This document shows positions 47,606 to 54,979 of a stretch of 64,000 bases of DNA, piece by piece. The translations under genes were made by a program, and so were the position numbers. This stretch comes from Bacteroidetes bacterium HGW-Bacteroidetes-7 (lineage in GTDB: Bacteria > Bacteroidota > Bacteroidia > Bacteroidales > UBA932): assembly GCA_002842465.1 (NCBI GenBank), contig PHDA01000012.1, forward strand, positions 1 to 64,000, given 5' to 3'. Each line of letters opens with the position of its first letter. Position 1 is the first letter of the stretch. Under the pieces are notes generated by a model. It was not told the DNA's origin. It worked only from the letters and a program-made list of their open reading frames with translations, and did no database searches.

Positions 47606-48092
47606 AATTTTTAGTTTTGAATTTTACTGCATTAAAGTTAAATATAATATTCTGAACATCAAACACAAAAGGTTTTCAACATACACTGAAGACCTTCACT
47701 TGTTAAAACATATTAACATTGTTCAATTCCGACTACCTTCCCACTTTTTTTTATAGGTTTTTTTAGAAATATATTTTAAAACCAGCCTACTATTTCAGTT
47801 ATAATAATTACTCCAAAGGTTTTAATGAGTACTAACACATGGGCTGCTTAACCATTAAATAATAATCGGCCCCTCAAAAAACAAGGGGATTCTTACACAT
47901 TTTTTGGTGCCGACACTCATTATCTAACTTTACAGTAATTCTTGTTTGCATTGATGTTAGTTTCATAATTAAGTTTTAAAAAATTGATTACAAAGCTACT
48001 AACGCTTAGAGTGTAAGTTTCATTATCAGTAAAATATGTTTAATTTTGAGATTGAGAATGATCCCAGACAAATTATTTAAAACTTCATCATT
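47606..48092. other. Gene-free AT-rich spacer with nested inverted repeats
   Basis: No coding region seen. TAATGAGT (47823-47830) and ACTCATTA (47915-47922) bracket TCGGC (47866-47870)/GCCGA (47909-47913), and inside that CCCCT/AGGGG. The block could fold into a long imperfect hairpin. Nothing else was recognised. Confidence 0.4.
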
Positions 48093-49145
48093 ATGAAATT
48101 TAAAGAATATCAAATAAAGATTCAAATATGGTTTAAAAAACAGAAACCGTTAATGACAAATAATAGATTCTCGGTTTTTGTATCCTTAATTCTATTTGTA
48201 ATATCTGTTATGCTAATTCTGTACGCATATAGATTTGCTAAATATGGGTTATCGAATAATTCTCAGGATTGGGCATATTTTGGATCATTTTTAGGTTCAA
48301 TCACAGGGTTATTAGCTTTTGCTGGAGTTCTATACTCAATTAATGAATCAAAAAAACAAGCAGCAATAAATGATGAAAGAAATATATTCTTTAAAATGCT
48401 AGACCTTTATCAGAATAAAGTTAATAATGTACTCCTAATTAAAGAAGGAGAAAAAACAATTTCAATCAGTGATCTAATTATTGATTATTCAATTATTGCA
48501 ATTATATATAACCGTTTCATTTACAATTTAGAATATTTGGAAACAGATGCCAATTCAAAAAATACTATTTTGACAGGTATTGCACATAGCTTCAATCACA
48601 CATCAGTAGATATTGGTGCATTGGAATCTCAAATATTGTTTTGCAATAAAAACAATTTAATAAAATTCCCACCAGATTTCTCTGATATTAAAAAATCAAT
48701 GGTTTATTTTCGCTTTGCAGAGAAAATTATTGCTGGGGAAAAAAATAGTCTAAACTATGATAATTATTGTTACACTATAATGAAATATGTTGCTAACTGT
48801 TTAAATATGAAGTATGGTCATATTTTTAGTCAATATTATAGAAATGTTTTTAATGTTCTTGAATTCTCTTATAATTCAACTAAAAGAGATTATTATGGCA
48901 ATTTCTTTAAATCTCAATTATCATCTGTCGAATTAGCTTTTTTATTACATTATTCAATAAGTTATGATGCCTTTAAAAAAGCTATAGAATACTTTCAGTA
49001 TTATGATTTTTTTAAATACGTCGAAACTAGCTATTTAATGTTAAATACTCTCAATCCAAATCCATATAGTAAGAAGCCCGAAGAATCCCTTTCAGTTTTT
49101 ATAAAAAAAATATTTCATCAATATAAACTAAACCAAATTAATTGA
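48093..49145 (+). CDS. Putative phage abortive-infection (AbiC-like) membrane protein
   Basis: 350 residues. Two transmembrane helices (about 28-49 and 64-87), then NDERNIFFKMLDLYQNKVNNVLL and, later, YYRNVFNVLEFSYNS followed by YGNFFKSQLSSVELAFLLHYSIS. This is the order of the putative phage abortive-infection family (putAbiC type), which has an N-terminal membrane hairpin, an FF-E/K-LL-x-L segment and a LS-x-E-LALL block. Such proteins are thought to kill or arrest infected cells; this copy is untested. Located in the AT-rich island. Confidence 0.65.
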   Translation: MKFKEYQIKIQIWFKKQKPLMTNNRFSVFVSLILFVISVMLILYAYRFAKYGLSNNSQDWAYFGSFLGSITGLLAFAGVLYSINESKKQAAINDERNIFFKMLDLYQNKVNNVLLIKEGEKTISISDLIIDYSIIAIIYNRFIYNLEYLETDANSKNTILTGIAHSFNHTSVDIGALESQILFCNKNNLIKFPPDFSDIKKSMVYFRFAEKIIAGEKNSLNYDNYCYTIMKYVANCLNMKYGHIFSQYYRNVFNVLEFSYNSTKRDYYGNFFKSQLSSVELAFLLHYSISYDAFKKAIEYFQYYDFFKYVETSYLMLNTLNPNPYSKKPEESLSVFIKKIFHQYKLNQIN

Positions 49146-49209
49146 AAAATAAATAATTTTTGACAGCCAAATATTTGGTTAAATATTGAAAATAAATAAA
49201 TTATGTTTT

Positions 49210-49395
49210 ATGAGTAAATATAAAATACCAAATGATATAGAGAATGAAGCTCGTCTTTATATGACAGAAGTAGTTTCAATGCTTGAAGAAAAGGGAGTAA
49301 TGGAGTATATTAATACTGCTGCATTAAATATGTTAACAAGAAACTATCCAACGTTCATAAAAGCTTCAAGGCAAGTAGAAAAAAATAGATATTGA
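49210..49395 (+). CDS. Short protein, possible P27-type terminase small-subunit remnant
   Basis: 61 residues: YKIPNDIENEARLYMTEVVSMLEEKGVMEYINTAALNMLTRNYPTFIKASRQVEKN. The arrangement resembles the N-terminal half of P27-family phage terminase small subunits (helix, 'L...A...Y...L...G....D...L', helix), but the D/L pattern is weak and the C-terminal half is missing. Could equally be an unrelated small protein. ATG 49210 chosen. Confidence 0.4.
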   Translation: MSKYKIPNDIENEARLYMTEVVSMLEEKGVMEYINTAALNMLTRNYPTFIKASRQVEKNRY

Positions 49396-49429
49396 TTACC
49401 AATAACAAAGAGACACAAGAAACACTAAC

Positions 49430-49795
49430 TTACTTCATAAATACGAAGTAAACAGCTAGTATAAGACAAAAAAAGGCTGCTAAATGATTCCATTGTATCT
49501 GAGTTTTAAATAATACAAAGGAAAAAACTGAAAACACTAAAAGGGTTATTACTTCCTGTATGATTTTTAACTGAACTAAGGTAAATGAACCACCATTTCC
49601 AATATATCCTATTCTGTTTGCTGGTATTTGAACTGAGTACTCAAAAAAAGCAATTATCCACGATCCTAATATTACTAGAAATAGAGGAGTATTAGTAATT
49701 TTTCCCATTTCTTGCAACTTCAGATGTCCATACCAAGCAAAAGTCATAAAAATATTGGCAACTACCAATAATAAAATCGTAATTAAGGAGTTCAT
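49430..49795 (-). CDS. DUF486/DMT-like small membrane protein, full copy
   Basis: 121 residues, four transmembrane helices: LITILLLVVANIFMTFAWYGHL, LFLVILGSWIIAFFEYSVQIPANRIG, KIIQEVITLLVFSVFSFVLF and HLAAFFCLILAVYFVFMK. The AWYGHL and FEY..Q.PANRIG motifs are those of DUF486. Function unknown; possible small transporter. It lies in the AT-rich island with a truncated second copy 48 bases upstream. Confidence 0.85.
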   Translation of the reverse strand: MNSLITILLLVVANIFMTFAWYGHLKLQEMGKITNTPLFLVILGSWIIAFFEYSVQIPANRIGYIGNGGSFTLVQLKIIQEVITLLVFSVFSFVLFKTQIQWNHLAAFFCLILAVYFVFMK

Positions 49796-49843
49796 ATTTA
49801 TCTGATTATGTGCTATTTGTATATTAATAATTATTGACTGGGG

Positions 49844-50020
49844 TTATTTTGTAAATTTATATTCGAAAAGTGCTATCCCCCAGCTGATTAAAATAATCCC
49901 GAAAAGCCCCCACTTACCAAGCTTACTTTCAATATTAAAACGAAGATGGCCATACCAGGCCATTGTCATAAAACTGTTTGAGACAATCAGAAGCAGAATG
50001 CTCAGCAAACCTCTGTTCAT
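49844..50020 (-). pseudogene. Truncated DUF486 gene, 3' half missing
   Basis: A 58-residue reading, MNRGLLSILLLIVSNSFMT followed by MAWYGHLRF and later LISWGIALFEYKFTK. It aligns with the N-terminal half of the complete DUF486 protein nearby and stops right after the conserved FEY, where the family continues with Q-x-PANRIG. No remainder of the gene was found at the left edge of the island. Probably the native copy, cut by the insertion that brought the complete copy. Confidence 0.75.
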
Positions 50021-50062
50021 AAACCTTTTGAATTAACGCGGGCAAAAGTACTCAAAAAATCA

Positions 50063-50070
50063 TATCTTTG
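50063..50070 (+). promoter_or_regulatory. -7 box for DPP III gene
   Basis: TATCTTTG fits TAnnTTTG, 31 bases before ATG 50102. No clear -33 element. Confidence 0.45.
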
Positions 50071-50101
50071 TTACAAACAAAATTGTAAAATATTATAAAC
50101 A

Positions 50102-52111
50102 ATGAAGTATTTAAAAATTATGCTATTTGCTTCGGCTTTAGGGCTTTTCGCGAGCTCTTGTCAAACGGGCAACAAAGAGGTGCAGGAGGAGAAATTCAGA
50201 TACCTGGCCGATGAATTTGCCGATCTGAGAGTTATCAGATACCGCATTCCGGGATGGGACTCGCTCACTTTCAACCAAAAAGAGTATATCTACCACCTAA
50301 GTGAAGCTGCAAAATCGGGAAGAGATATTTTCTGGGATCAGAACTTCAAACACGGTCTAAAGATTCGTAAAGTACTTGAGACCATTTTAGAAAACTACGC
50401 AGGCGAGAAAGAGAGCAACGACTACTCCGAATTTCTGGTTTACGCAAAAAGAGTATTCTTTAGCAACGGAATACACCATCACTATGCAGAGGACAAGTTC
50501 ATTCCCGGTTGCAGTCAGGACTACTTTAAAGGCCTTATGACAGCCAGTGGACAGGAGGAGATGATTGAAGAGATTGTACCTATGCTGTACGATCCCGCCA
50601 TGTACCCTCAGAGAAAAAACATCTCCGGACAGGGCGACTTGCTTTTGGGAAGTTCAGTAAACTTCTATGACGGAGTAAGCAGAAAAGAGGCAGAGGCCTT
50701 TTACGCAAAGATGGAGGATCCCAAAGACCCTCGTCCTATCTCATACGGCCTAAATTCAAGGCTGGTTAAGAGAGACGGAAAGGTGTTCGAAGAGGTTTAT
50801 AAAGTTGGCGGCTTGTATGGCCCGGCTATCGAAAAGATAATCTACCATCTTGAAAAGGCAGCAGTTGTTGCCGAAAACGACACTCAGAGAAATTACATCG
50901 CTCTGCTTATAGAGTATTACAAAACCGGAGACCTCCGCACCTGGGACCTGTACAATGTAGCTTGGGTTGAGGACACTCAAAGTCAGGTTGATTTTATAAA
51001 CGGCTTCATAGAGACCTACAACGACCCATTGGGAATGAAGGCCACTTGGGAGGCTGTTGTAAACTTCAAAGACCTTGAGGCATCAAAGAGAACCGAAATC
51101 ATAAGCGACAATGCACAATGGTTTGAGGATAACTCACCGGTTGACGCACAGTATAAGAAAGAGGAGGTTAAAGGAGTATCTGCAAAGGTTATTACAGTTG
51201 CTCAGCTTGGCGGAGATTGCCACCCTACCTCACCGCTTGGAATCAACCTGCCAAACGCAGACTGGATTCGTAAAGAGCACGGTTCAAAATCGGTTACAAT
51301 TGCCAACATCAGCGAGGCCTACAACATGGCTGCCGATGAGGCTCCAAAAAGCATTACCAACGAATTTTCGTGGGACGAAAGCGAGATTGCACTTCTAAAA
51401 GATTACGGTGCACAAACAGGAAACCTCCACACCGACCTTCACGAATGTCTGGGTCACGGTTCAGGACAGCTTCGCCCGGGAACATCTTCAAATTCACTTA
51501 AGGAGTTCAGCGCACCGCTCGAAGAGGCACGTGCCGACATCTTTGCCCTCTACTATCTGGCAGACCCTAAACTCGTAGAGTTGGGCGTTCTTCCTAACGA
51601 AGAGGCATACAAAGCATCATACATCGCATACATCCGCAACGGTCTCTTCACCCAGTTTGTAAGAGTAGATCTTGGCAAGACTGTGACCCAGGCACACATG
51701 CAGGGACGCAAACTTATTGCCGAGTGGTGCTTCGAAAACGGTAAGGCAGAGAACGTTATCGAGAAGAGAGTTCGCGACGGCAAAACCTACTTCGTGGTTA
51801 ACGACTTTGCAAAACTACGTCAACTCTTTGCAACCCTACTTAAAGAGCTACAGCGCATCAAATCAGAAGGCGACTACGAGGCCGGCAAAAAACTAATTGC
51901 CACCTACGCCGTGAACATCGACCCTGAACTGCACAAAGAGCTTAAAGAGAGATACGCCGCGCTTGACCTCAAGCCTTACGGCGGATTCATCAACCCCGAC
52001 ATCACACCTGTCGAAAAAGATGGTAAAGTGATAGACTACAAAGTTGAATACCCGGCCGACTTCCTGCAGCAAATGCTCGATTACGGTAAAAAGTACTCGG
52101 TGCTGCAGTAA
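50102..52111 (+). CDS. Dipeptidyl peptidase III (M49), lipoprotein
   Basis: 669 residues. Signal peptide with a lipobox-like SSC (about C20). The M49 zinc motif H447-E-C-L-G-H452 is in DLHECLGHGSGQ, with the third ligand in the downstream EEARADIFALYYL. Removes dipeptides from the N-terminus of oligopeptides. Bacteroidota DPP III proteins are close to this length. The stop codon shares its last base with inverted-repeat element A. Confidence 0.93.
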   Translation: MKYLKIMLFASALGLFASSCQTGNKEVQEEKFRYLADEFADLRVIRYRIPGWDSLTFNQKEYIYHLSEAAKSGRDIFWDQNFKHGLKIRKVLETILENYAGEKESNDYSEFLVYAKRVFFSNGIHHHYAEDKFIPGCSQDYFKGLMTASGQEEMIEEIVPMLYDPAMYPQRKNISGQGDLLLGSSVNFYDGVSRKEAEAFYAKMEDPKDPRPISYGLNSRLVKRDGKVFEEVYKVGGLYGPAIEKIIYHLEKAAVVAENDTQRNYIALLIEYYKTGDLRTWDLYNVAWVEDTQSQVDFINGFIETYNDPLGMKATWEAVVNFKDLEASKRTEIISDNAQWFEDNSPVDAQYKKEEVKGVSAKVITVAQLGGDCHPTSPLGINLPNADWIRKEHGSKSVTIANISEAYNMAADEAPKSITNEFSWDESEIALLKDYGAQTGNLHTDLHECLGHGSGQLRPGTSSNSLKEFSAPLEEARADIFALYYLADPKLVELGVLPNEEAYKASYIAYIRNGLFTQFVRVDLGKTVTQAHMQGRKLIAEWCFENGKAENVIEKRVRDGKTYFVVNDFAKLRQLFATLLKELQRIKSEGDYEAGKKLIATYAVNIDPELHKELKERYAALDLKPYGGFINPDITPVEKDGKVIDYKVEYPADFLQQMLDYGKKYSVLQ

Positions 52112-52241
52112 ATCTCCGCTCCAGTTTGTGGTAACCGCTTATATATAAGCGCATTAAAAATGAGCCAGCTTTTTCAGTAAAAGTTGGCTTATTTTTATTT
52201 TATTATAATTCAACAATATACCACAAACTGGCGCGGAGATT
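52111..52241. repeat. Inverted-repeat element A
   Basis: Left arm 52111-52133 begins AATCTCCGCTCCAGTTTG; right arm 52219-52241 ends CTGGCGCGGAGATT. 22 of 23 positions pair around an 85-base interior, which holds the palindrome GCTTATATATAAGC (52137-52150) and the DPP III terminator. The arm shares TCTCCGCGCCA-n-TTT with element C. Confidence 0.85.
52163..52200 (+). terminator. Intrinsic terminator of DPP III gene
   Basis: AGCCAGCTTTT (52163-52173) pairs with AAAAGTTGGCT (52179-52189) with one G-U pair, followed by TATTTTTATTT. Sits inside element A. Confidence 0.75.
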
Positions 52242-52263
52242 GTCGTGTGGCAGCTGCTATGCG

Positions 52264-52292
52264 CCGCAGGCACATACATACACCGCAGGCAC
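52264..52292. repeat. First pair of CCGYAGGCAC repeats
   Basis: CCGCAGGCAC at 52264-52273 and again at 52283-52292, 19 bases apart start to start, in the GC-rich linker between elements A and B. Confidence 0.7.
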
Positions 52293-52309
52293 CGCTACAC
52301 GGAATATTC

Positions 52310-52416
52310 ATCCCTGGGAATTCTTTCCTTTTGCCTCATTTACAGACGATTAACTAAAAGAGCGATTAGCATTTAAAGCACTGATAACCAATGTAAAGGA
52401 AAGAATTCCCAGGGAT
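52310..52416. repeat. Inverted-repeat element B
   Basis: Arms 52311-52331 and 52395-52415 are perfect inverted repeats of 21 bases (22 with the flanking A-T pair). The left arm starts TCCCTGGGAATTCTTT, and includes an EcoRI-like GAATTC. The 63-base loop is AT-rich and has two GATTA units. Arm sequence unlike A and C. Confidence 0.88.
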
Positions 52417-52429
52417 TGTTCGCGCCCGC

Positions 52430-52458
52430 GCCTAGGCACAAACACACGCCGTAGGCAC
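52430..52458. repeat. Second pair of CCGYAGGCAC repeats
   Basis: CCTAGGCAC at 52431-52439 (GCCTAGGCAC from 52430) and CCGTAGGCAC at 52449-52458, with about the same 18-19-base step as the first pair, in the linker between elements B and C. Confidence 0.65.
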
Positions 52459-52481
52459 CTTATGCACTACATACTAAAGAG

Positions 52482-52626
52482 AATTTCTCCGCGCCACTTT
52501 TGGACATATACTTGATTAACAGTCGTTTGAAAAAGAGACTTCTGTAAAAATGCATCAATTTTTAAAAAGTCTAATTTGTAACACACTTAATAACAGATAG
52601 TTGTCCAAATGTGGCGCGGAGAAATT
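52482..52626. repeat. Inverted-repeat element C
   Basis: Left arm 52482-52506 (AATTTCTCCGCGCCACTTTT...) and right arm 52602-52626 pair at 24 of 25 positions around a 95-base AT-rich interior. Core TCTCCGCGCCA is shared with element A. Confidence 0.88.
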
Positions 52627-52662
52627 TGCGAATACACGCATAAACACGCGCACAACGGAATG

Positions 52663-52694
52663 AAAAAAGCCAACCCAAATGGGTTGGCTTTTTT
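52663..52694. terminator. Intrinsic terminator of AGCS symporter gene
   Basis: AAAAAAGCCAACCC - AAAT - GGGTTGGCTTTTTT; 14-bp stem, six bases from the symporter stop on the minus strand. Confidence 0.88.
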
Positions 52695-52699
52695 TGTGT

Positions 52700-54061
52700 C
52701 TACACACACTCGGGGTCCTCGTCGTCAATGTTGCCGGACCAGAGGTATTTGTTGGTCTCTTTGACCAGAACGCGGGAGAGCAGCAGTAGCGCTATGAGGT
52801 TAGGAATGGCCATGAGTGCATTCATGCTGTCGGCGATGCCCCACACGAGGGCCAGGTTGAGAACCGAGCCTACAAACACGGCGGCTATCCAGAACAGTCG
52901 GTAATAGATTATGAGTTTTTTGCCACCAAGGTATTCCACCGCCTTTTCACCGTAGTATGACCATCCGAGAATGGTGGAGAAGGCGAAGGTAACAATGCCG
53001 ACCGTTAAAATTATTGAACCTACATAAGGTATTTTTGAAAAAGCAGCTTTTGTAAGGGCAGCACCCTGAGTATGGTCAATATCGGGGTGAGCAATTACCG
53101 AGCTAACCAAAACCAAACCGGTGAGGGCGCAAACAATAACTGTGTCCCAAAATGTTCCGGTTGAAGAGACTAACGCCTGCCTTACCGGGTTGCGCGTCTG
53201 AGCCGCAGCAGCAACGATAGGCGCCGAACCCAAACCCGACTCATTTGAGAAGAGACCTCTGGCAATACCAAAGCGAGCAGCCATCATGATGGTTGTACCC
53301 ACAAAACCTCCACCTGCCGCTTTAGCAGAAAAAGCCGAATCGACAATCAAATCAAGCGCTTGAAGCACATAAGCCTTGTTCACATAAAGAATAATCAAAC
53401 AGCCGATTATGTAAAAGAATGCCATAAACGGAACCAATGTACCGCAAACTCTGGCAATACCTTTAACCCCAAACAAAATCACAAGGGCAGTAGCAAAACT
53501 CAGCACCAGACCCGTAATATATGGCGAAATCGAATAAGTTTCATTAATAAGAAGAGCTATGGAATTTGCCTGAACGGTATTACCGATTCCAAAGGCAGCA
53601 ACAGCCGTAAAAATACAAAACAAAATGGCCATCCACTTCATTTTCAACCCCTTTTCCAAAGCATACATAGGACCACCAAGCATTGTGCCGTCGGCAGTTT
53701 TCACCCTGTACTTAATCGCAAGCAACCCCTCGGAATACTTGGTAGCAATACCGAACACCCCGGTAATCCAGCACCAGAAAACGGCTCCCGGCCCTCCAAG
53801 AGCAACGGCAGTAGCCACTCCCACGATGTTACCGGTACCAATGGTTGCCGCCAGCGATGTTGCCAAAGCCCCAAACTGGCTTACATCTCCACTACCCGAC
53901 TTGTCTTTCACGACGGAAAGCCTGATTGCCTTGAAAATTTTTCGTTGAGGAAACTTGAGAATTACAGTTAGATAAAGGTGTGTTCCAAGAAGCAGAATGA
54001 TCATAGGCCAACCCCACAAAATCGCACTCACCTGCTCTACGATGGCAGAGAAGTTTTCCAT
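52700..54061 (-). CDS. Alanine/glycine:cation symporter (AGCS)
   Basis: 453 residues, about ten transmembrane helices. GTGNIVGVATAVALGGPGAVFWCWITG and the downstream FSNESGLGSAPIVAAAAQT are AGCS signatures, with GIVTFAFSTILGWSYYGEKAVEYL near the end. Sodium- or proton-coupled uptake of alanine or glycine. Confidence 0.93.
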   Translation of the reverse strand: MENFSAIVEQVSAILWGWPMIILLLGTHLYLTVILKFPQRKIFKAIRLSVVKDKSGSGDVSQFGALATSLAATIGTGNIVGVATAVALGGPGAVFWCWITGVFGIATKYSEGLLAIKYRVKTADGTMLGGPMYALEKGLKMKWMAILFCIFTAVAAFGIGNTVQANSIALLINETYSISPYITGLVLSFATALVILFGVKGIARVCGTLVPFMAFFYIIGCLIILYVNKAYVLQALDLIVDSAFSAKAAGGGFVGTTIMMAARFGIARGLFSNESGLGSAPIVAAAAQTRNPVRQALVSSTGTFWDTVIVCALTGLVLVSSVIAHPDIDHTQGAALTKAAFSKIPYVGSIILTVGIVTFAFSTILGWSYYGEKAVEYLGGKKLIIYYRLFWIAAVFVGSVLNLALVWGIADSMNALMAIPNLIALLLLSRVLVKETNKYLWSGNIDDEDPECV

Positions 54062-54245
54062 AGTTAAAGTTTAAAGTTTGTGTTTAAGTAAGTATCTTTG
54101 CAAAGTTAAAAAAACAAGGGAACCTCGCAATTTTATTTGCAAATTGCAAAACATATGCTCGATATTGAGCAGGAAAAGAGTTAGAGAAATGTGCGTGAAA
54201 TGTGATTGAAATGTGATTGAAATGTGATTGAAATAATTAAGAGAA
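54062..54245. promoter_or_regulatory. Divergent promoter region between AGCS and DUF454 genes
   Basis: TATCTTTG (54093-54100, plus) directly adjoins CAAAGTTA (54101-54108, the minus-strand TAACTTTG), so the two -7 boxes are back to back. The first points to the DUF454 gene with a leader of about 140 bases, the second to the AGCS gene. Confidence 0.5.
54187..54230. repeat. 11-bp tandem repeat, four units
   Basis: Units AAATGTGCGTG, AAATGTGATTG (three times) at 54187-54230, followed by a partial AAATA. It lies in the leader of the DUF454 gene, ending 15 bases before its TTG start. Confidence 0.9.
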
Positions 54246-54617
54246 TTGAAAAAACACATATACGTAGTATTAGCATCAATTTTTGTAGGGCTGGGAACGG
54301 TCGGGATCTTTGTTCCGTTACTTCCAACCACTCCGTTTTTGCTGTTGGCCACCTACCTCTACATGAAGTCATCCAAAAAGAGGCTTAAATGGTTGCTAAG
54401 ACACAAACACTTGGGCCCGTATATTCGCTCATATCTGTCGAGAGAGGGAATTCCGCTAAGGCTTAAAATAAGGACAATCAGTCTTTTGTGGGCAACAATG
54501 CTGTTTGCAATTTTCTTTGCAACCGATAAAACCTTTGTGAGAATAATGCTGGTGGTAATCGCAACGGCGGTTACAATTCACCTGCTTATGAAGAAAACCC
54601 GCAAGAGAAGCTTGTGA
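54246..54617 (+). CDS. DUF454 (YbaN-like) membrane protein
   Basis: 123 residues from a TTG start; two to three transmembrane segments. LGTVGIFVPLLPTTPFLLLATYLYMKSS and the following helix RHKHLGPYIRSYLSREGIPLR are characteristic of DUF454. Function unknown. The 3' end is partly duplicated about 200 bases downstream. Confidence 0.87.
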   Translation: MKKHIYVVLASIFVGLGTVGIFVPLLPTTPFLLLATYLYMKSSKKRLKWLLRHKHLGPYIRSYLSREGIPLRLKIRTISLLWATMLFAIFFATDKTFVRIMLVVIATAVTIHLLMKKTRKRSL

Positions 54618-54846
54618 TTGGAAAACATCAAGAGAAGCTTGTTATTGGTGAAAATTTCAAAAAAGCTCAATATTGAAAAAGGTTGAATTTAAATCATTGC
54701 GCATATCATTGATAATGTGATATTTATAAAATCAACTCGCAATAAAACAATCAATTATTTTTGTAATACTTTCATAATCAAAACACTACAACACAACTTA
54801 AAATACATTCTCCTGAAGAAAACCCGCAAGAGAAATATGTAATTGA
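54589..54846. repeat. Direct repeats of the DUF454 gene 3' end
   Basis: Bases 54589-54609 recur exactly at 54814-54834 (21 bp, beginning TGAAGAAAACCCGCAAGAG). A second unit, CAAGAGAAGCTTGTGATTGG (54602-54621), recurs as CAAGAGAAGCTTGTTATTGG at 54629-54648 (19 of 20). The copies bracket about 200 AT-rich bases with no gene recognised. Confidence 0.85.
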
Positions 54847-54856
54847 CACAAAAAAA

Positions 54857-54878
54857 GGGAGGCAGTTTCCTGCCTCCC
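54857..54878 (-). terminator. Likely terminator of tpx
   Basis: GGGAGGCAG (54857-54865) pairs with CTGCCTCCC (54870-54878). On the minus strand it is followed by a run of T. It is about 100 bases beyond the tpx stop. Confidence 0.65.
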
Positions 54879-54979
54879 CGCTCCATAATAGTTCAAACCT
54901 ACCATCTGTCATCTGATCACCTAACCTAAACCACACCTTTGGTCTGTAATTACAGAGCTTTTAAATCTCAACACATTTT

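Noticed and set aside
47823-47922. Integron attC site
   Set aside because: Core GTTRRRY/RYYYAAC pairs are not in the right positions and no integrase is nearby.
52264-52458. CRISPR-like reading of the CCGYAGGCAC copies
   Set aside because: Only four 9-10-base copies in two separate pairs, no constant repeat of CRISPR length and no cas genes.
52111-52626. Invertible promoter for a surface operon
   Set aside because: Flanking genes are convergent, so a promoter inside the loops would read into gene ends; kept only as a test in the array finding.
53360-53971. 203-codon open frame opposite the AGCS gene
   Set aside because: Antisense of a conserved transporter; polar, low-complexity translation without family match.
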